Assembly (NCBI GenBank): GCA_002389505.1
Contig: DGPA01000031.1
Span: 1-11,100 of the forward strand
Direction: 5' to 3'
DNA from: Halieaceae bacterium UBA4452
Lineage (GTDB): Bacteria > Pseudomonadota > Gammaproteobacteria > Pseudomonadales > Halieaceae
DNA length: 11,100 nucleotides
The notes under the pieces were generated by a model. The model saw nothing but the letters and a program-made list of their open reading frames with translations, was not told where the DNA came from and did no database searches. Within the stretch, counting starts at the first letter, position 1, and each line of letters opens with the position of its first letter. Positions 1-7,271 of this stretch are shown piece by piece. Both the position numbers and the translations under genes were made by a program.

Positions 1-921
1 GCGCCGCTTGAACTCGCTTCGTTGAAGCCAGAACACCGAGAAGCCTTGACCGAAGGCTATCTACATATTTTTAAACGCGTGAGGCAATACATCCGAGATG
101 GCATCACGGCTGGCACCATAAGACCTTGCCACACCACTACCACCACGCGTGCTCTCATAGGCGCACTCGACTGGCTGTTTTATTGGCTCTACGAGATTCC
201 AAAGGAAGAGGCAGCTAAAGCGTCGTTTGCGGTCGCCGATATTTGCGCCAACGGGCTGCTGTCATTAGCCACCACTTATGAACCCAGCAATCGACCGATA
301 ACAGCAGAGGCATTACCCCCTGCAAGGGGATTCGATCGTGAAGTCCAGAACCGACTCAAGCAAGAGGCTTTCTTTAAGGCGGGCACGCGCTTTTTCAATC
401 GCAAAGGCTTCACCGGCACCTCACTCGATGAAATTGCCGAGTTCCTGCAGGTGTCCAAAGGCGCGTTCTACTATCATTTTGCCAACAAAGAATCGCTTCT
501 CACCCAGTGCTATGACTACTCTCTGGATCAGTTGCAAGCCATTCACAATGAAATAATAGATAAGCACGAACCCGCTTCCTATAAACTCGATGAGGCCTGC
601 AGACGAACCTTCAACTTGCAAAATTCCGAACTTGGCCCACTCATTCGCTACAACACGATTACCGCCTTGCCACCGCCAATCCGACGCCGCGTGCTCGCTA
701 GAACCGAGAAAATTAACAACCATATCGGTGATTTCATTCGCGAGGGCCAGGCCGCAGGAACGCTCAGAGACGCCAATGTCTTAGTCGCGCAGAATATGCT
801 TCAGGGGGCTATCAATGCATCTATGGATATCGCGTTGTGGCGCCAGGTCGAGGACATAGATGCCGCCGCGGTAGAGTACTTCAACGTCTTTTATTTCGGC
901 CTGGCGGTCGATCGACAGTAA
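1..921 (+). CDS. Tandem-domain TetR/AcrR-family transcriptional regulator (5' end missing)
   Basis: The reading frame is open to base 1, so the gene is cut by the window edge. A TTG at 22 is only a possible start and is unlikely to be real. 306 residues are visible. Residues 1 to about 95 look like the helical ligand-binding half of one TetR protein (RDGITAGTIRP, then ALIGALDWLFYWLY). After a linker, residues about 118-165 form a complete TetR helix-turn-helix, with the hallmark run TSLDEIAEFLQVSKGAFYYHF followed by NKESLL. The rest, to the end, is a second ligand-binding domain. No in-frame ATG, GTG or TTG lies between the first domain and the second helix-turn-helix, so this is one fused polypeptide. 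TetR proteins are usually cytoplasmic repressors that release DNA on binding a small ligand. The neighbouring thioesterase suggests an acyl-CoA or lipid-related ligand (inference). The TetR family call is secure; the ligand and targets are unknown. Confidence 0.85.
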   Translation, partial: APLELASLKPEHREALTEGYLHIFKRVRQYIRDGITAGTIRPCHTTTTTRALIGALDWLFYWLYEIPKEEAAKASFAVADICANGLLSLATTYEPSNRPITAEALPPARGFDREVQNRLKQEAFFKAGTRFFNRKGFTGTSLDEIAEFLQVSKGAFYYHFANKESLLTQCYDYSLDQLQAIHNEIIDKHEPASYKLDEACRRTFNLQNSELGPLIRYNTITALPPPIRRRVLARTEKINNHIGDFIREGQAAGTLRDANVLVAQNMLQGAINASMDIALWRQVEDIDAAAVEYFNVFYFGLAVDRQ

Positions 922-930
922 TATTGCCAC

Positions 931-935
931 AGGAG
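931..935 (+). promoter_or_regulatory. Ribosome binding site fixing the thioesterase start
   Basis: AGGAG lies six bases before the GTG at 942. This selects GTG 942 as the start. The same frame is open further upstream to an ATG at 837, but that start would overlap the regulator gene by 85 bases and add 35 residues without any family resemblance. Confidence 0.75.
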
Positions 936-941
936 ATATTC

Positions 942-1769
942 GTGGAAACTTTTCAAGAAGTACTGGATTTTATTGAGCCCGAGCAGGTAGGGCGCTATTG
1001 GTTTAGTGGCCAAAGCATTACGCCACAATCGCGGATTTTTGGCGGCCAAGTACTCGCACAATGTCTAATGGCCGCCAATAAAACTGTGCCCGAAGCAATG
1101 ACAGCCCACTCAATGCACGCCTATTTTTTACGCGCTGGCGATTCAACCGCCCCTATTGAATTTGAGGTCGACCCCATTCGTGACGGTCGTTCATTTGCTA
1201 CTCGACGGGTCGTTGCTCGACAGCACAATCAGGCCATTTTTAATACCTCCATCAGTTATCAAGTCCACGAGGATGGCATGCGCCATACAGACCGTATGCC
1301 CGACGTCTCCGCCCTGGCGTTTAAGCATGAGCCGGAGCTAACGAGCGAGGGTAAACTTCGCTACCCGCTGCTAGAACGCTATGGCGTTGAACGCATGCGC
1401 GCAGACGATCCCGCAGGAAGTGCCATGAAGGTCGGGCAAAATAATTGGTATCGCGGCAAGGGCACACTCGTTAATGAACCCCGCGTCCACCAAGCGGCAC
1501 TAGTACTTATTTCTGACTTCTCCTTACTGAGCACCGCGCTCAGGGCTCACAAAGAGATTGATTGGTGGCGAGATTTTATGTTCGCCAGCCTTGACCATTC
1601 CATTTGGTTTCATGAACCCGCCGATTTAAACAAGGCCGTGCTCTATCACTGCGACAGCCCATGGTCCGGCAATGCCAGAGGCTTCAATAGAGGGCAGTTT
1701 TGGAGTCAAGATGGGGTATTGCTCGCATCCACTACTCAGGAAGGATTGATGCGAAAAAAAACCCGCTAA
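942..1769 (+). CDS. Acyl-CoA thioesterase, TesB (type II) family
   Basis: Hydrolyses acyl-CoA to free acid and CoA in the cytoplasm. The protein has 275 residues, slightly shorter than E. coli TesB (286), and two hot-dog domains. Family signatures in order: FGGQVLAQ (33-40), SMHAYFLRAGD (57-67), YEVDPIRDGRSF-like segment (75-85), ISDFSLL (190-196), SLDHSIWFHEP (216-226), ARGFNRGQF (245-253) and QDGVLLASTTQEGLMR (256-271). Aligned by eye to the E. coli Asp-Thr-Gln triad, the residues are Asp192, Ser216 and Gln266, so Thr is replaced by the chemically similar Ser. The GTG start is chosen because of the AGGAG before it. The gene begins 20 bases after the TetR stop and is probably co-transcribed with it, so the regulator may control it. 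Its TAA overlaps the stop of the convergent phosphatase gene. Family is very sure; chain-length specificity is unknown. Confidence 0.92.
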   Translation: METFQEVLDFIEPEQVGRYWFSGQSITPQSRIFGGQVLAQCLMAANKTVPEAMTAHSMHAYFLRAGDSTAPIEFEVDPIRDGRSFATRRVVARQHNQAIFNTSISYQVHEDGMRHTDRMPDVSALAFKHEPELTSEGKLRYPLLERYGVERMRADDPAGSAMKVGQNNWYRGKGTLVNEPRVHQAALVLISDFSLLSTALRAHKEIDWWRDFMFASLDHSIWFHEPADLNKAVLYHCDSPWSGNARGFNRGQFWSQDGVLLASTTQEGLMRKKTR

Positions 1770-2320
1770 TTTATGCGCGTCGGCATTTCTTGACCTAAAG
1801 ACACCAGCTGCAACCCTTGTTTATTCACGACAAATTCGTGGATAGAACCATTATCTGGCCAGAATTGAACGGTCGCCGAGTGATCACGTAGCGCGGCGAC
1901 AACGGCGTTAATCACCATAAAGTGGCAGAATATTATCGACGGTGTCTGCACAGCTTCGAGTCGCTTTATAATGCCGTCACGCCAGCTGAGCACCTCCGCG
2001 GACTGCTCGTGCCACGTCTGACCCATAAAGGTCGTCAACCAACGCGGCCGATCCGCCAAGGCTACCGGAGAGACCAGTTCATCAAATACCGGATCGATGG
2101 CTACCGGGCACTGGAAACGCTCAGCGAGGGGCCGGGCGGTTTCCTGTGCACGCTGTTTTGGGCTGCTGATTAACTGGGCGTTCTTTGGGATACTAGCGAC
2201 TAATGACAAGGCGCTAGCCTCGGCTTGCTGATGCCCCAAAGAACTCAATCCCGGATCTGGGTGCTCCCCCCAAGAGGCACTCGCCTCGCCATGACGCACC
2301 AACCAAATAGGGGTAGTCAT
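1766..2320 (-). CDS. Histidine phosphatase superfamily protein (phosphoglycerate-mutase-like), intact active site
   Basis: 184 residues, the size of small SixA/CobC-like members rather than full phosphoglycerate mutase. The catalytic signature LVRHGEAS is at residues 7-14, with His10 as the expected phospho-acceptor. A second pocket Arg is at about 57 (SSPKQRAQET). An acidic residue follows in DELVSP (Glu81), and the second pocket His is at 133 (IIFCHFMVINAV). All four elements of a working phosphatase are therefore visible. Its ATG overlaps the TGA of the upstream phosphatase gene as ATGA and has no clear Shine-Dalgarno of its own, which points to translational coupling. It is the last gene of the aceK operon, and its stop overlaps the stop of the convergent thioesterase gene. 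The substrate cannot be read from the sequence; small phosphorylated metabolites or a phosphohistidine protein are both possible. Confidence 0.82.
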   Translation of the reverse strand: MTTPIWLVRHGEASASWGEHPDPGLSSLGHQQAEASALSLVASIPKNAQLISSPKQRAQETARPLAERFQCPVAIDPVFDELVSPVALADRPRWLTTFMGQTWHEQSAEVLSWRDGIIKRLEAVQTPSIIFCHFMVINAVVAALRDHSATVQFWPDNGSIHEFVVNKQGLQLVSLGQEMPTRIN

Positions 2321-3024
2321 CGGTAAGTCACCAATGATTCATCTAGTTGGGCGCCCAACAGCTGCAAATGGGCTACGTCATTAAAATTTGATAATGATAT
2401 CCTTGCTCCACTGTAGAAAAATCGGGTAATTGAGCAGTTCATGACGGGCTCATAAAATTGGTAAAAACCATCGGCCGACACGTGCAAAACGAGCCCAACT
2501 ACCGTTGCAATCGTGCCTCCTGAGGTAAAAACAGCCGTGCTTTTCCCGCCACCTACCTCAAGCATAATATCCTTCATAGCCGCCCTCACTCCATCACGGT
2601 AGGTCGCCCAAGGAACAATATTGGCGACCTCACAGTCAGGGCTCACCCAAGCATTAAACACCGCATCAATTATTTTCTGATAATCCCTGCTAGACTTGCT
2701 GTCGCGACTAGCGATCTCTGCCAGCGCTTCATTTCCCGCGCACAGCCCAGGCAATAGCGCCTTCACCTGCTCGTCGTTATTCACTTCATTAAAGCGCCCA
2801 TCGATTTGCAACTCACAAGCTGTGGCTTGAGAGGCTAAAATGCGCTCACCTGTCTCCTGCTGACGGGACAATGTCCCGGCATAAGCCGCATCAAATTGTA
2901 CGCCCACCTGCGCCAGAAATTGCCCGGTTATATCGGCTTGTCGCTGCCCCAATGCCGATAGCTGATCATAGTTAGCGGCGCCAAAAGAGGCTTGCCCATG
3001 GCGGATAAAATAAAGTGACGCCAT
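2317..3024 (-). CDS. Histidine phosphatase superfamily protein lacking the second catalytic His
   Basis: 235 residues with the superfamily start FIRHGQASFG (6-15, His9 as the phospho-acceptor), a pocket Arg at 54 (TLSRQQETGE) and an acidic FNEVN at 79-83. The C-terminal motif normally reads with His before two glycines. Here it is VFTSGGTIATVVG (165-177), with Ser168 (codon at 2521-2523) in place of the second catalytic His. The flanking residues are kept, so the alignment is not in doubt. Activity may be reduced, altered or lost. The start is supported by GGGGAG seven bases upstream and by the TGATG junction with the aceK stop. It sits between aceK and another histidine phosphatase and overlaps both, so the three are made together. 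Function unknown; a regulatory or specialised phosphatase role is inference. Confidence 0.82.
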   Translation of the reverse strand: MASLYFIRHGQASFGAANYDQLSALGQRQADITGQFLAQVGVQFDAAYAGTLSRQQETGERILASQATACELQIDGRFNEVNNDEQVKALLPGLCAGNEALAEIASRDSKSSRDYQKIIDAVFNAWVSPDCEVANIVPWATYRDGVRAAMKDIMLEVGGGKSTAVFTSGGTIATVVGLVLHVSADGFYQFYEPVMNCSITRFFYSGARISLSNFNDVAHLQLLGAQLDESLVTYR

Positions 3025-4766
3025 CAGGCAGCTCCCCGCTCATCGTTTATAAATCGCAGCTGACGGGGGTAGGGATAAAAATCTTTAATCACACCCTCGC
3101 GTAGGCGCTCCTGCAAGTCCACCCAGAAACCGGCTTCATAGAGATCGCTGTGGCGTGCATCAAATGCTTTTCTCGCGCGCTGATTACCCGAAAAAAACAA
3201 CCGAAATTCCTCGGGAAATACATCATTAGGACCCACTGAGTACCAGGGTTGGTCGGCCATTTCTTCAAATTCATCTCGAGGCGCGGGAATTCGACGAAAG
3301 TTGCATTCCAACAATGGTTGAATTTCATCATAGTCGTAGAAGACAACTCTGCCGTGACGAGTCACACCAAAGTTCTTCAGCAACATATCACCTGGGAAAA
3401 TATTCGCTGCGGCTAACTCCTTAATCGCCTTACCATAGTCATTCATGACGTCAACGACTTCCTCATCCGTGGCCTTCTGTAAATATAAATTGAGTGGAAT
3501 CATTCGGCGCTCGACGTAACAGTGCTTAATGATTAGCGCGGTGCCACTAATCTCAATCTGTGACGGGCAGGTGGCATAGAGCTCCTTCATCAACTCGTCA
3601 GAAAAACGCGCCCTCTCGAATACTAAATTGGTGAATTCTTGGGTATCAGCCATACGGCCAGCGCGATCCCATCTTTTTACTAACTGATACTTATCCTTGA
3701 CTATGGCGTGAGTCACTTCCTTGGGCGGCGTGAATTTATCTTTAATAATTTTAAACACAAACTCATAGGAAGGTAGTGTAAATACCGTCATCACCATGCC
3801 CTTAATACCCGGAGCGACAATAAATTGATCCTCCGTTGCACGCATATGGCGGTATGCGCAGCGGTAATAATAGGTCTTACCATGGCGATGGTGGCCAATG
3901 CTGCTATAGATTTCAGATATCGACTTTTTGGGCATCAGCTGCTGGAGAAACAATACATACTGGGAGGGTATAGACGCATCCACCATAAAGTAGGCTCGGG
4001 TGAAGCTAAACAACAAACTCACCCGGTCAGAGCCAAACAACGCTGCATCAATAAATAACGCCGGTGGTTGTTCAGCGGACCTGTGTAACAGTGGTAAGAC
4101 TATGGGCATCTGCTGATCTTCCGCCACGACACGACCAACAATATACGTAGCTTTGTTGCGGTAAAAATGATGCTCTAGCATTTGAAACTCAAAATAGGGG
4201 CTGTCTAGATCAAAGGTCTTTGGCAGTGCTTGGCGCAGCGCCCGAACAATATTTTCAACGTCATGGTCAATATTGGCGTAGGGAATTGACAGGGCAAAGT
4301 AATTGAGGAGTTCAAGTACTGCTGTCTCAACACTGCGCTCGCTACGGAAGCGCCTGACGACCTTACTGACATCGACAGGGGGCATGTCTCCTTGCGGCGA
4401 AAACACAAATGCGTGCTCATCACGAATACGGCGATGCTCGAACACGGCATTATAAATGGAGTTGTAAAACGTCTCGGCAATTTCAAAATTGGTCATTCCA
4501 CGCACTAAATCGGCATAGATAGTTCGGGTTTCGGACCAGAATGACAGCTCCTTCAACTGCTCATCGGCTATATATTCAACAAATTCCAAGGTTTCGAGGA
4601 CCTTGGCTTTATACAAATCAATGCGTCTAATTGAGGCATCATGCATGGCTGGCCACTCGGCATTCTCAAATCGAGTACGCGCGGCAAGCGTTATATTTTC
4701 AAAATCTGCTAGATAGGAATAAAAGCCATTTAAAATGGTGCGGGCCAGGCGAGTTTGTTTATCCAC
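3024..4766 (-). CDS. aceK: Isocitrate dehydrogenase kinase/phosphatase AceK
   Basis: Bifunctional enzyme that phosphorylates isocitrate dehydrogenase to switch it off and removes the phosphate to switch it on. It thereby divides isocitrate between the TCA cycle and the glyoxylate bypass. At 580 residues it matches the family (E. coli 578). The N-terminal two-fifths is the AceK regulatory domain. The kinase-fold domain shows the ATP loop APGIKGMVM (318-326) and the ATP-anchoring Lys339 in FKIIKDKF. It also has Asp374 in GRMADTQEF, equivalent to the phosphatase Asp of E. coli, the catalytic loop GDMLLKNFG (459-467, Asp460 and Asn465) and the metal-binding DYDEI (478-482). The start is GTG at 4764-4766, with AGGA seven bases upstream. 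No aceA or aceB is in the window, so it lies outside the classic aceBAK operon. It is instead first in an operon with two histidine phosphatases. Confidence 0.96.
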   Translation of the reverse strand: MDKQTRLARTILNGFYSYLADFENITLAARTRFENAEWPAMHDASIRRIDLYKAKVLETLEFVEYIADEQLKELSFWSETRTIYADLVRGMTNFEIAETFYNSIYNAVFEHRRIRDEHAFVFSPQGDMPPVDVSKVVRRFRSERSVETAVLELLNYFALSIPYANIDHDVENIVRALRQALPKTFDLDSPYFEFQMLEHHFYRNKATYIVGRVVAEDQQMPIVLPLLHRSAEQPPALFIDAALFGSDRVSLLFSFTRAYFMVDASIPSQYVLFLQQLMPKKSISEIYSSIGHHRHGKTYYYRCAYRHMRATEDQFIVAPGIKGMVMTVFTLPSYEFVFKIIKDKFTPPKEVTHAIVKDKYQLVKRWDRAGRMADTQEFTNLVFERARFSDELMKELYATCPSQIEISGTALIIKHCYVERRMIPLNLYLQKATDEEVVDVMNDYGKAIKELAAANIFPGDMLLKNFGVTRHGRVVFYDYDEIQPLLECNFRRIPAPRDEFEEMADQPWYSVGPNDVFPEEFRLFFSGNQRARKAFDARHSDLYEAGFWVDLQERLREGVIKDFYPYPRQLRFINDERGAA

Positions 4767-4773
4767 GTCAATG

Positions 4774-4777
4774 TCCT
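4774..4777 (-). promoter_or_regulatory. Ribosome binding site of aceK
   Basis: AGGA on the minus strand, seven bases before the GTG start at 4766. It supports a non-ATG start for aceK, consistent with the protein beginning just before the conserved RTILNGF segment of the family. Confidence 0.6.
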
Positions 4778-4793
4778 AACGATTACAGCGCTC

Positions 4794-4822
4794 AGTGTAT
4801 GTAGCCTGGCGCTTAGGTGCAA
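4794..4822 (-). promoter_or_regulatory. Candidate sigma-70 promoter for the aceK operon
   Basis: On the minus strand TTGCAC (4817-4822) is followed after 17 bases by TACACT (4794-4799). The matches are partial (3/6 and 4/6 to consensus). The spacing and location, between the upstream operon's terminator and the aceK start, are right. A promoter is expected in this 77-base gap because the terminator separates aceK from the genes before it. Confidence 0.35.
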
Positions 4823-4843
4823 TTTTCCATCCCCTAGAATCAG

Positions 4844-4866
4844 AAAACCCGCCGGAATAGGGCGGG
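4844..4866 (-). terminator. Intrinsic terminator of the acyl-CoA dehydrogenase operon
   Basis: Read on the minus strand, CCCGCC (4866-4861) pairs with GGCGGG (4853-4848) across a seven-base loop, and TTTT follows directly (4847-4844). The stem is six G:C pairs. It lies 53 bases after the stop of the small acyl-CoA dehydrogenase gene and ahead of aceK, so it isolates the two operons. The plus-strand orientation has no T run. Confidence 0.82.
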
Positions 4867-4919
4867 CCTCAGTTGACTTAGCAGGAGAGGTCATCTACCC
4901 CAAACTTCTTTAGCCCTGC

Positions 4920-6050
4920 TTAGGCGGCGTAAGACTTATTGGCGTAATGATTGCGATGATACGTGACATCCCCAAAAGTCGTATTAATCATCATCAGTCG
5001 CTTGGCATAGTGACCAATATCGAGCTCATCGGTAATGCCCATACCACCATGGAGCTGAATGGCTTCGCCGTACACCAGTTTAGCATTCCGATCGAGAAGT
5101 ACTTTCAATGCGTGCACAGTCACGTCCGCTTTCACCAGATCTTCCTGAAATTCACACATCGCCCTATACAACAATGACTTGGTTTGCTCGAAGGCCATCA
5201 TGGTATCGACCATTCGATGCTTGAGCGCCTGAAATGACGAGATAGATACATCAAACTGCTCGCGTTGCTTGGTGTATTCCAGTGTTTTTGTGTTCAGAAC
5301 GCCCATACAGCCCAGCGCTTCAGCGGCAATGGCAATAGTCGCCTCGCGGATCACGGCATCAACCGTCTCCATTGCTTTGCCTTCCTCACCGAGTAACTCA
5401 CCAGGGGTATTAGTAAAGGTCAAATTTGCCCGGCGTTGCCCGTCCATCATGGCATAGTCAAAGCGCTCAACCTCCTCAGCCTCTAAATCGACCACAAATA
5501 ACGATAGGCCTTCTCGGTCAAATTGCTCTCCCGAGGTACGCGCCAGAACCACCGCCTTGTGGGCGTTCGTCGCATTTAATACCACGACTTTCTCACCGGA
5601 AATACTATAGCGCTCGCCCGCTTTCTGGGCGCTAGTTTTGCAGTCAGTTATCTCAAAGCGACTCTGGCGTTCGACATAGGCAAACGTACCCAGCGTAGAG
5701 CCATCAATAATCGACGGAATCAAAGCGCCTCGCTGTGCCTCGTCACCCGCTTTGGCAATGAGATTGCCGTATAACAGCACTGTGGCTAGGTAGGGCTCCA
5801 CAATGAGTCCTTTGCCTATTTCTTCCATAATGACCGCGGTATCAACAATACTTCCACCGAAACCACCCACCGCTTCGTCAAAAGGAATAGACAACCATCC
5901 CAGCTCAGCAAATTGCTGCCAAGCGCTGTCACTCATGCCTTTATCTGAGGCAACGATTGCTTTACGGGTTTCCCAGTCATAGTCATCTTGCACAAAGCGC
6001 GCGATAGAGTCGCGAATCATTTGCTGCTCTTCGGTAAAATCAAAGTTCAT
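4920..6050 (-). CDS. Acyl-CoA dehydrogenase family protein, probable non-catalytic partner subunit
   Basis: 376 residues with the standard acyl-CoA dehydrogenase layout. The helical N-terminus begins NFDFTEEQQMIRDS. A beta middle domain lacks the usual YSEPGAGSD flavin loop (it reads GTFAYVERQSRF). The C-terminal helical domain has KQREQF (261-266), SSFQALKHRM (271-280) and QLHGGMGITDE (332-342), the FAD-contact motifs. Both known positions for the catalytic Glu appear empty. The C-terminal position, where most of the family has YEG, reads TTFGDVTYHR (357-366). The helix position used by isovaleryl-CoA dehydrogenase reads REATIAIAAEALG, where I align Ala237. The start ATG has GGGGAG seven bases upstream. 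It begins 15 bases after the stop of the larger dehydrogenase, and the two probably form a heteromer (inference from family precedent). The substrate is unknown; branched, steroid-like or other bulky acyl-CoA are possibilities. Confidence 0.9.
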   Translation of the reverse strand: MNFDFTEEQQMIRDSIARFVQDDYDWETRKAIVASDKGMSDSAWQQFAELGWLSIPFDEAVGGFGGSIVDTAVIMEEIGKGLIVEPYLATVLLYGNLIAKAGDEAQRGALIPSIIDGSTLGTFAYVERQSRFEITDCKTSAQKAGERYSISGEKVVVLNATNAHKAVVLARTSGEQFDREGLSLFVVDLEAEEVERFDYAMMDGQRRANLTFTNTPGELLGEEGKAMETVDAVIREATIAIAAEALGCMGVLNTKTLEYTKQREQFDVSISSFQALKHRMVDTMMAFEQTKSLLYRAMCEFQEDLVKADVTVHALKVLLDRNAKLVYGEAIQLHGGMGITDELDIGHYAKRLMMINTTFGDVTYHRNHYANKSYAA

Positions 6051-6065
6051 TGTCGTGCTCCCCTG

Positions 6066-7244
6066 TTACTCTAGCCCAAGCACAAACTTGGAAATAATAT
6101 TTTTCTGAACTTCATTTGACCCACCATAGATAGTTGATGCCCGCCCATACATAAAACTGCGACGAGCTTCTGAACCAAAATCATGGCCCAATTGCTCGGG
6201 ATCTAGATCGGTCGGCAAAACCCCTTGGTAGTGCGCCGCCACTTCCATACGCAACGCCTGAGTCGCCTGCTGCAGCTCTGTGCCTTTAATTTTCAGCAAT
6301 GACGATTCTGGGCCAGGAAACCCACCCGCCGACATGGCAGCAAGGGTACGCAGCTCCGTGAATTCGAGGGCCATCAACTCAATTTCAATATCGGCAATGC
6401 GGCCTTGAAAACTCGGGTCGTCCAGTAACGCCTTCCCGCCGTTGATCTCTTTGGCTGCCGCCTCTTTTATTTGACGAATGGTGCGTTTGCTTTGAGCGAC
6501 GTCAGCAATTGATGTGCGTTCATGAGCCAGCAGCGCTTTTGCTACCGTCCATCCGGCATTAATCTCACCGACCACATTTTTAACAGGCACACGAACATTA
6601 TTGAACTCAACTTCGTTCAAGCTGTGCTCATTATCAATTGAGATAATGGGATTTACCTTAATACCTTCAGACTTCATCTCGCATAGTAGGAAGGTAATAC
6701 CCTCTTGTTTTTTGCCTTCGTTGCTAGTTCGCACTAGTACGAAGATCCAATCGGCATACTGTGCATAGGTCGTCCAAATTTTTGCACCATTAATGATAAA
6801 ATCATCGCCGTCGCGTTCAGCCTTGGTCTTAAGCGCCGCCAAGTCCGAACCGGCCCCCGGTTCTGAGTAGCCTTGGCACCACCAGTCTTCGCTCTTGAGC
6901 ACGCGGGGCAGGAAGTAATCTTTTTGCTCTTGATTACCAAATTGGTAAATAACTGGTCCCACCATACTCAACCCAAAGGGTATGGTGGGGGGAATGCCCG
7001 CCTCAGAGCGCTCGGTCTCGTAGATATATTTTTGAGTGGCGGTCCAACCTGTACCACCAAACTCCACCGGCCAGTTAGGGGCGATCCAGCCTCGATCGTA
7101 GAGTTTTTTCTGCCAATCTACGATCGCAGCTTTAAAATCATTTGAGCGCATCCGAGTTTGTAGCTCGGGCGAAAATTGTTCCGCAAAAAACGTCCGCACG
7201 TCTTCGCGAAACGCCAAGTCCTCAGCTGAAAAAGCAATATCCAT
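6066..7244 (-). CDS. Acyl-CoA dehydrogenase family protein, probable catalytic large subunit
   Basis: FAD enzyme that would introduce a trans-2 double bond into an acyl-CoA. Translated from ATG 7244 it has 392 residues. An earlier in-frame GTG at 7280 is rejected because the ATG has GAGG five bases upstream and gives the usual family start DIAFSAEDLAFREDVRTFF. Visible motifs are the N-terminal PVEFGGTGW (59-67), the flavin loop QGYSEPGAGSDLAAL (124-138) and KIWTTYAQYADW (155-166). The C-terminal end is STIYGGSNEVQKNI. The usual catalytic YEG is YGG here (373-375), while HERTSIA (241-247) places Glu242 where isovaleryl-CoA dehydrogenase has its base. This is the arrangement described for heterotetrameric actinobacterial FadE pairs. 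It lacks the REQFG-type flavin motif that the downstream partner has, which also suggests shared cofactor sites. Substrate unknown. Confidence 0.92.
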   Translation of the reverse strand: MDIAFSAEDLAFREDVRTFFAEQFSPELQTRMRSNDFKAAIVDWQKKLYDRGWIAPNWPVEFGGTGWTATQKYIYETERSEAGIPPTIPFGLSMVGPVIYQFGNQEQKDYFLPRVLKSEDWWCQGYSEPGAGSDLAALKTKAERDGDDFIINGAKIWTTYAQYADWIFVLVRTSNEGKKQEGITFLLCEMKSEGIKVNPIISIDNEHSLNEVEFNNVRVPVKNVVGEINAGWTVAKALLAHERTSIADVAQSKRTIRQIKEAAAKEINGGKALLDDPSFQGRIADIEIELMALEFTELRTLAAMSAGGFPGPESSLLKIKGTELQQATQALRMEVAAHYQGVLPTDLDPEQLGHDFGSEARRSFMYGRASTIYGGSNEVQKNIISKFVLGLE

Positions 7245-7249
7245 AGCAA

Positions 7250-7253
7250 CCTC
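7250..7253 (-). promoter_or_regulatory. Ribosome binding site fixing the large dehydrogenase start
   Basis: GAGG on the minus strand, five bases before ATG 7244. It decides in favour of this start over the GTG at 7280, which would add 12 residues unlike the family. Confidence 0.65.
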
Positions 7254-7271
7254 GATCGTTAACTTAGGCGC

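Noticed and set aside
837..941. N-terminal extension of the thioesterase from ATG 837
   Set aside because: It overlaps the end of the TetR gene, has no family resemblance and lacks a ribosome site, whereas GTG 942 has AGGAG at the right distance.
1754..1761. Run of eight A near the thioesterase stop as a programmed slippage site
   Set aside because: It is three codons from a stop that already matches the family length, so slippage would change only the last residues. No conserved alternative tail is seen.
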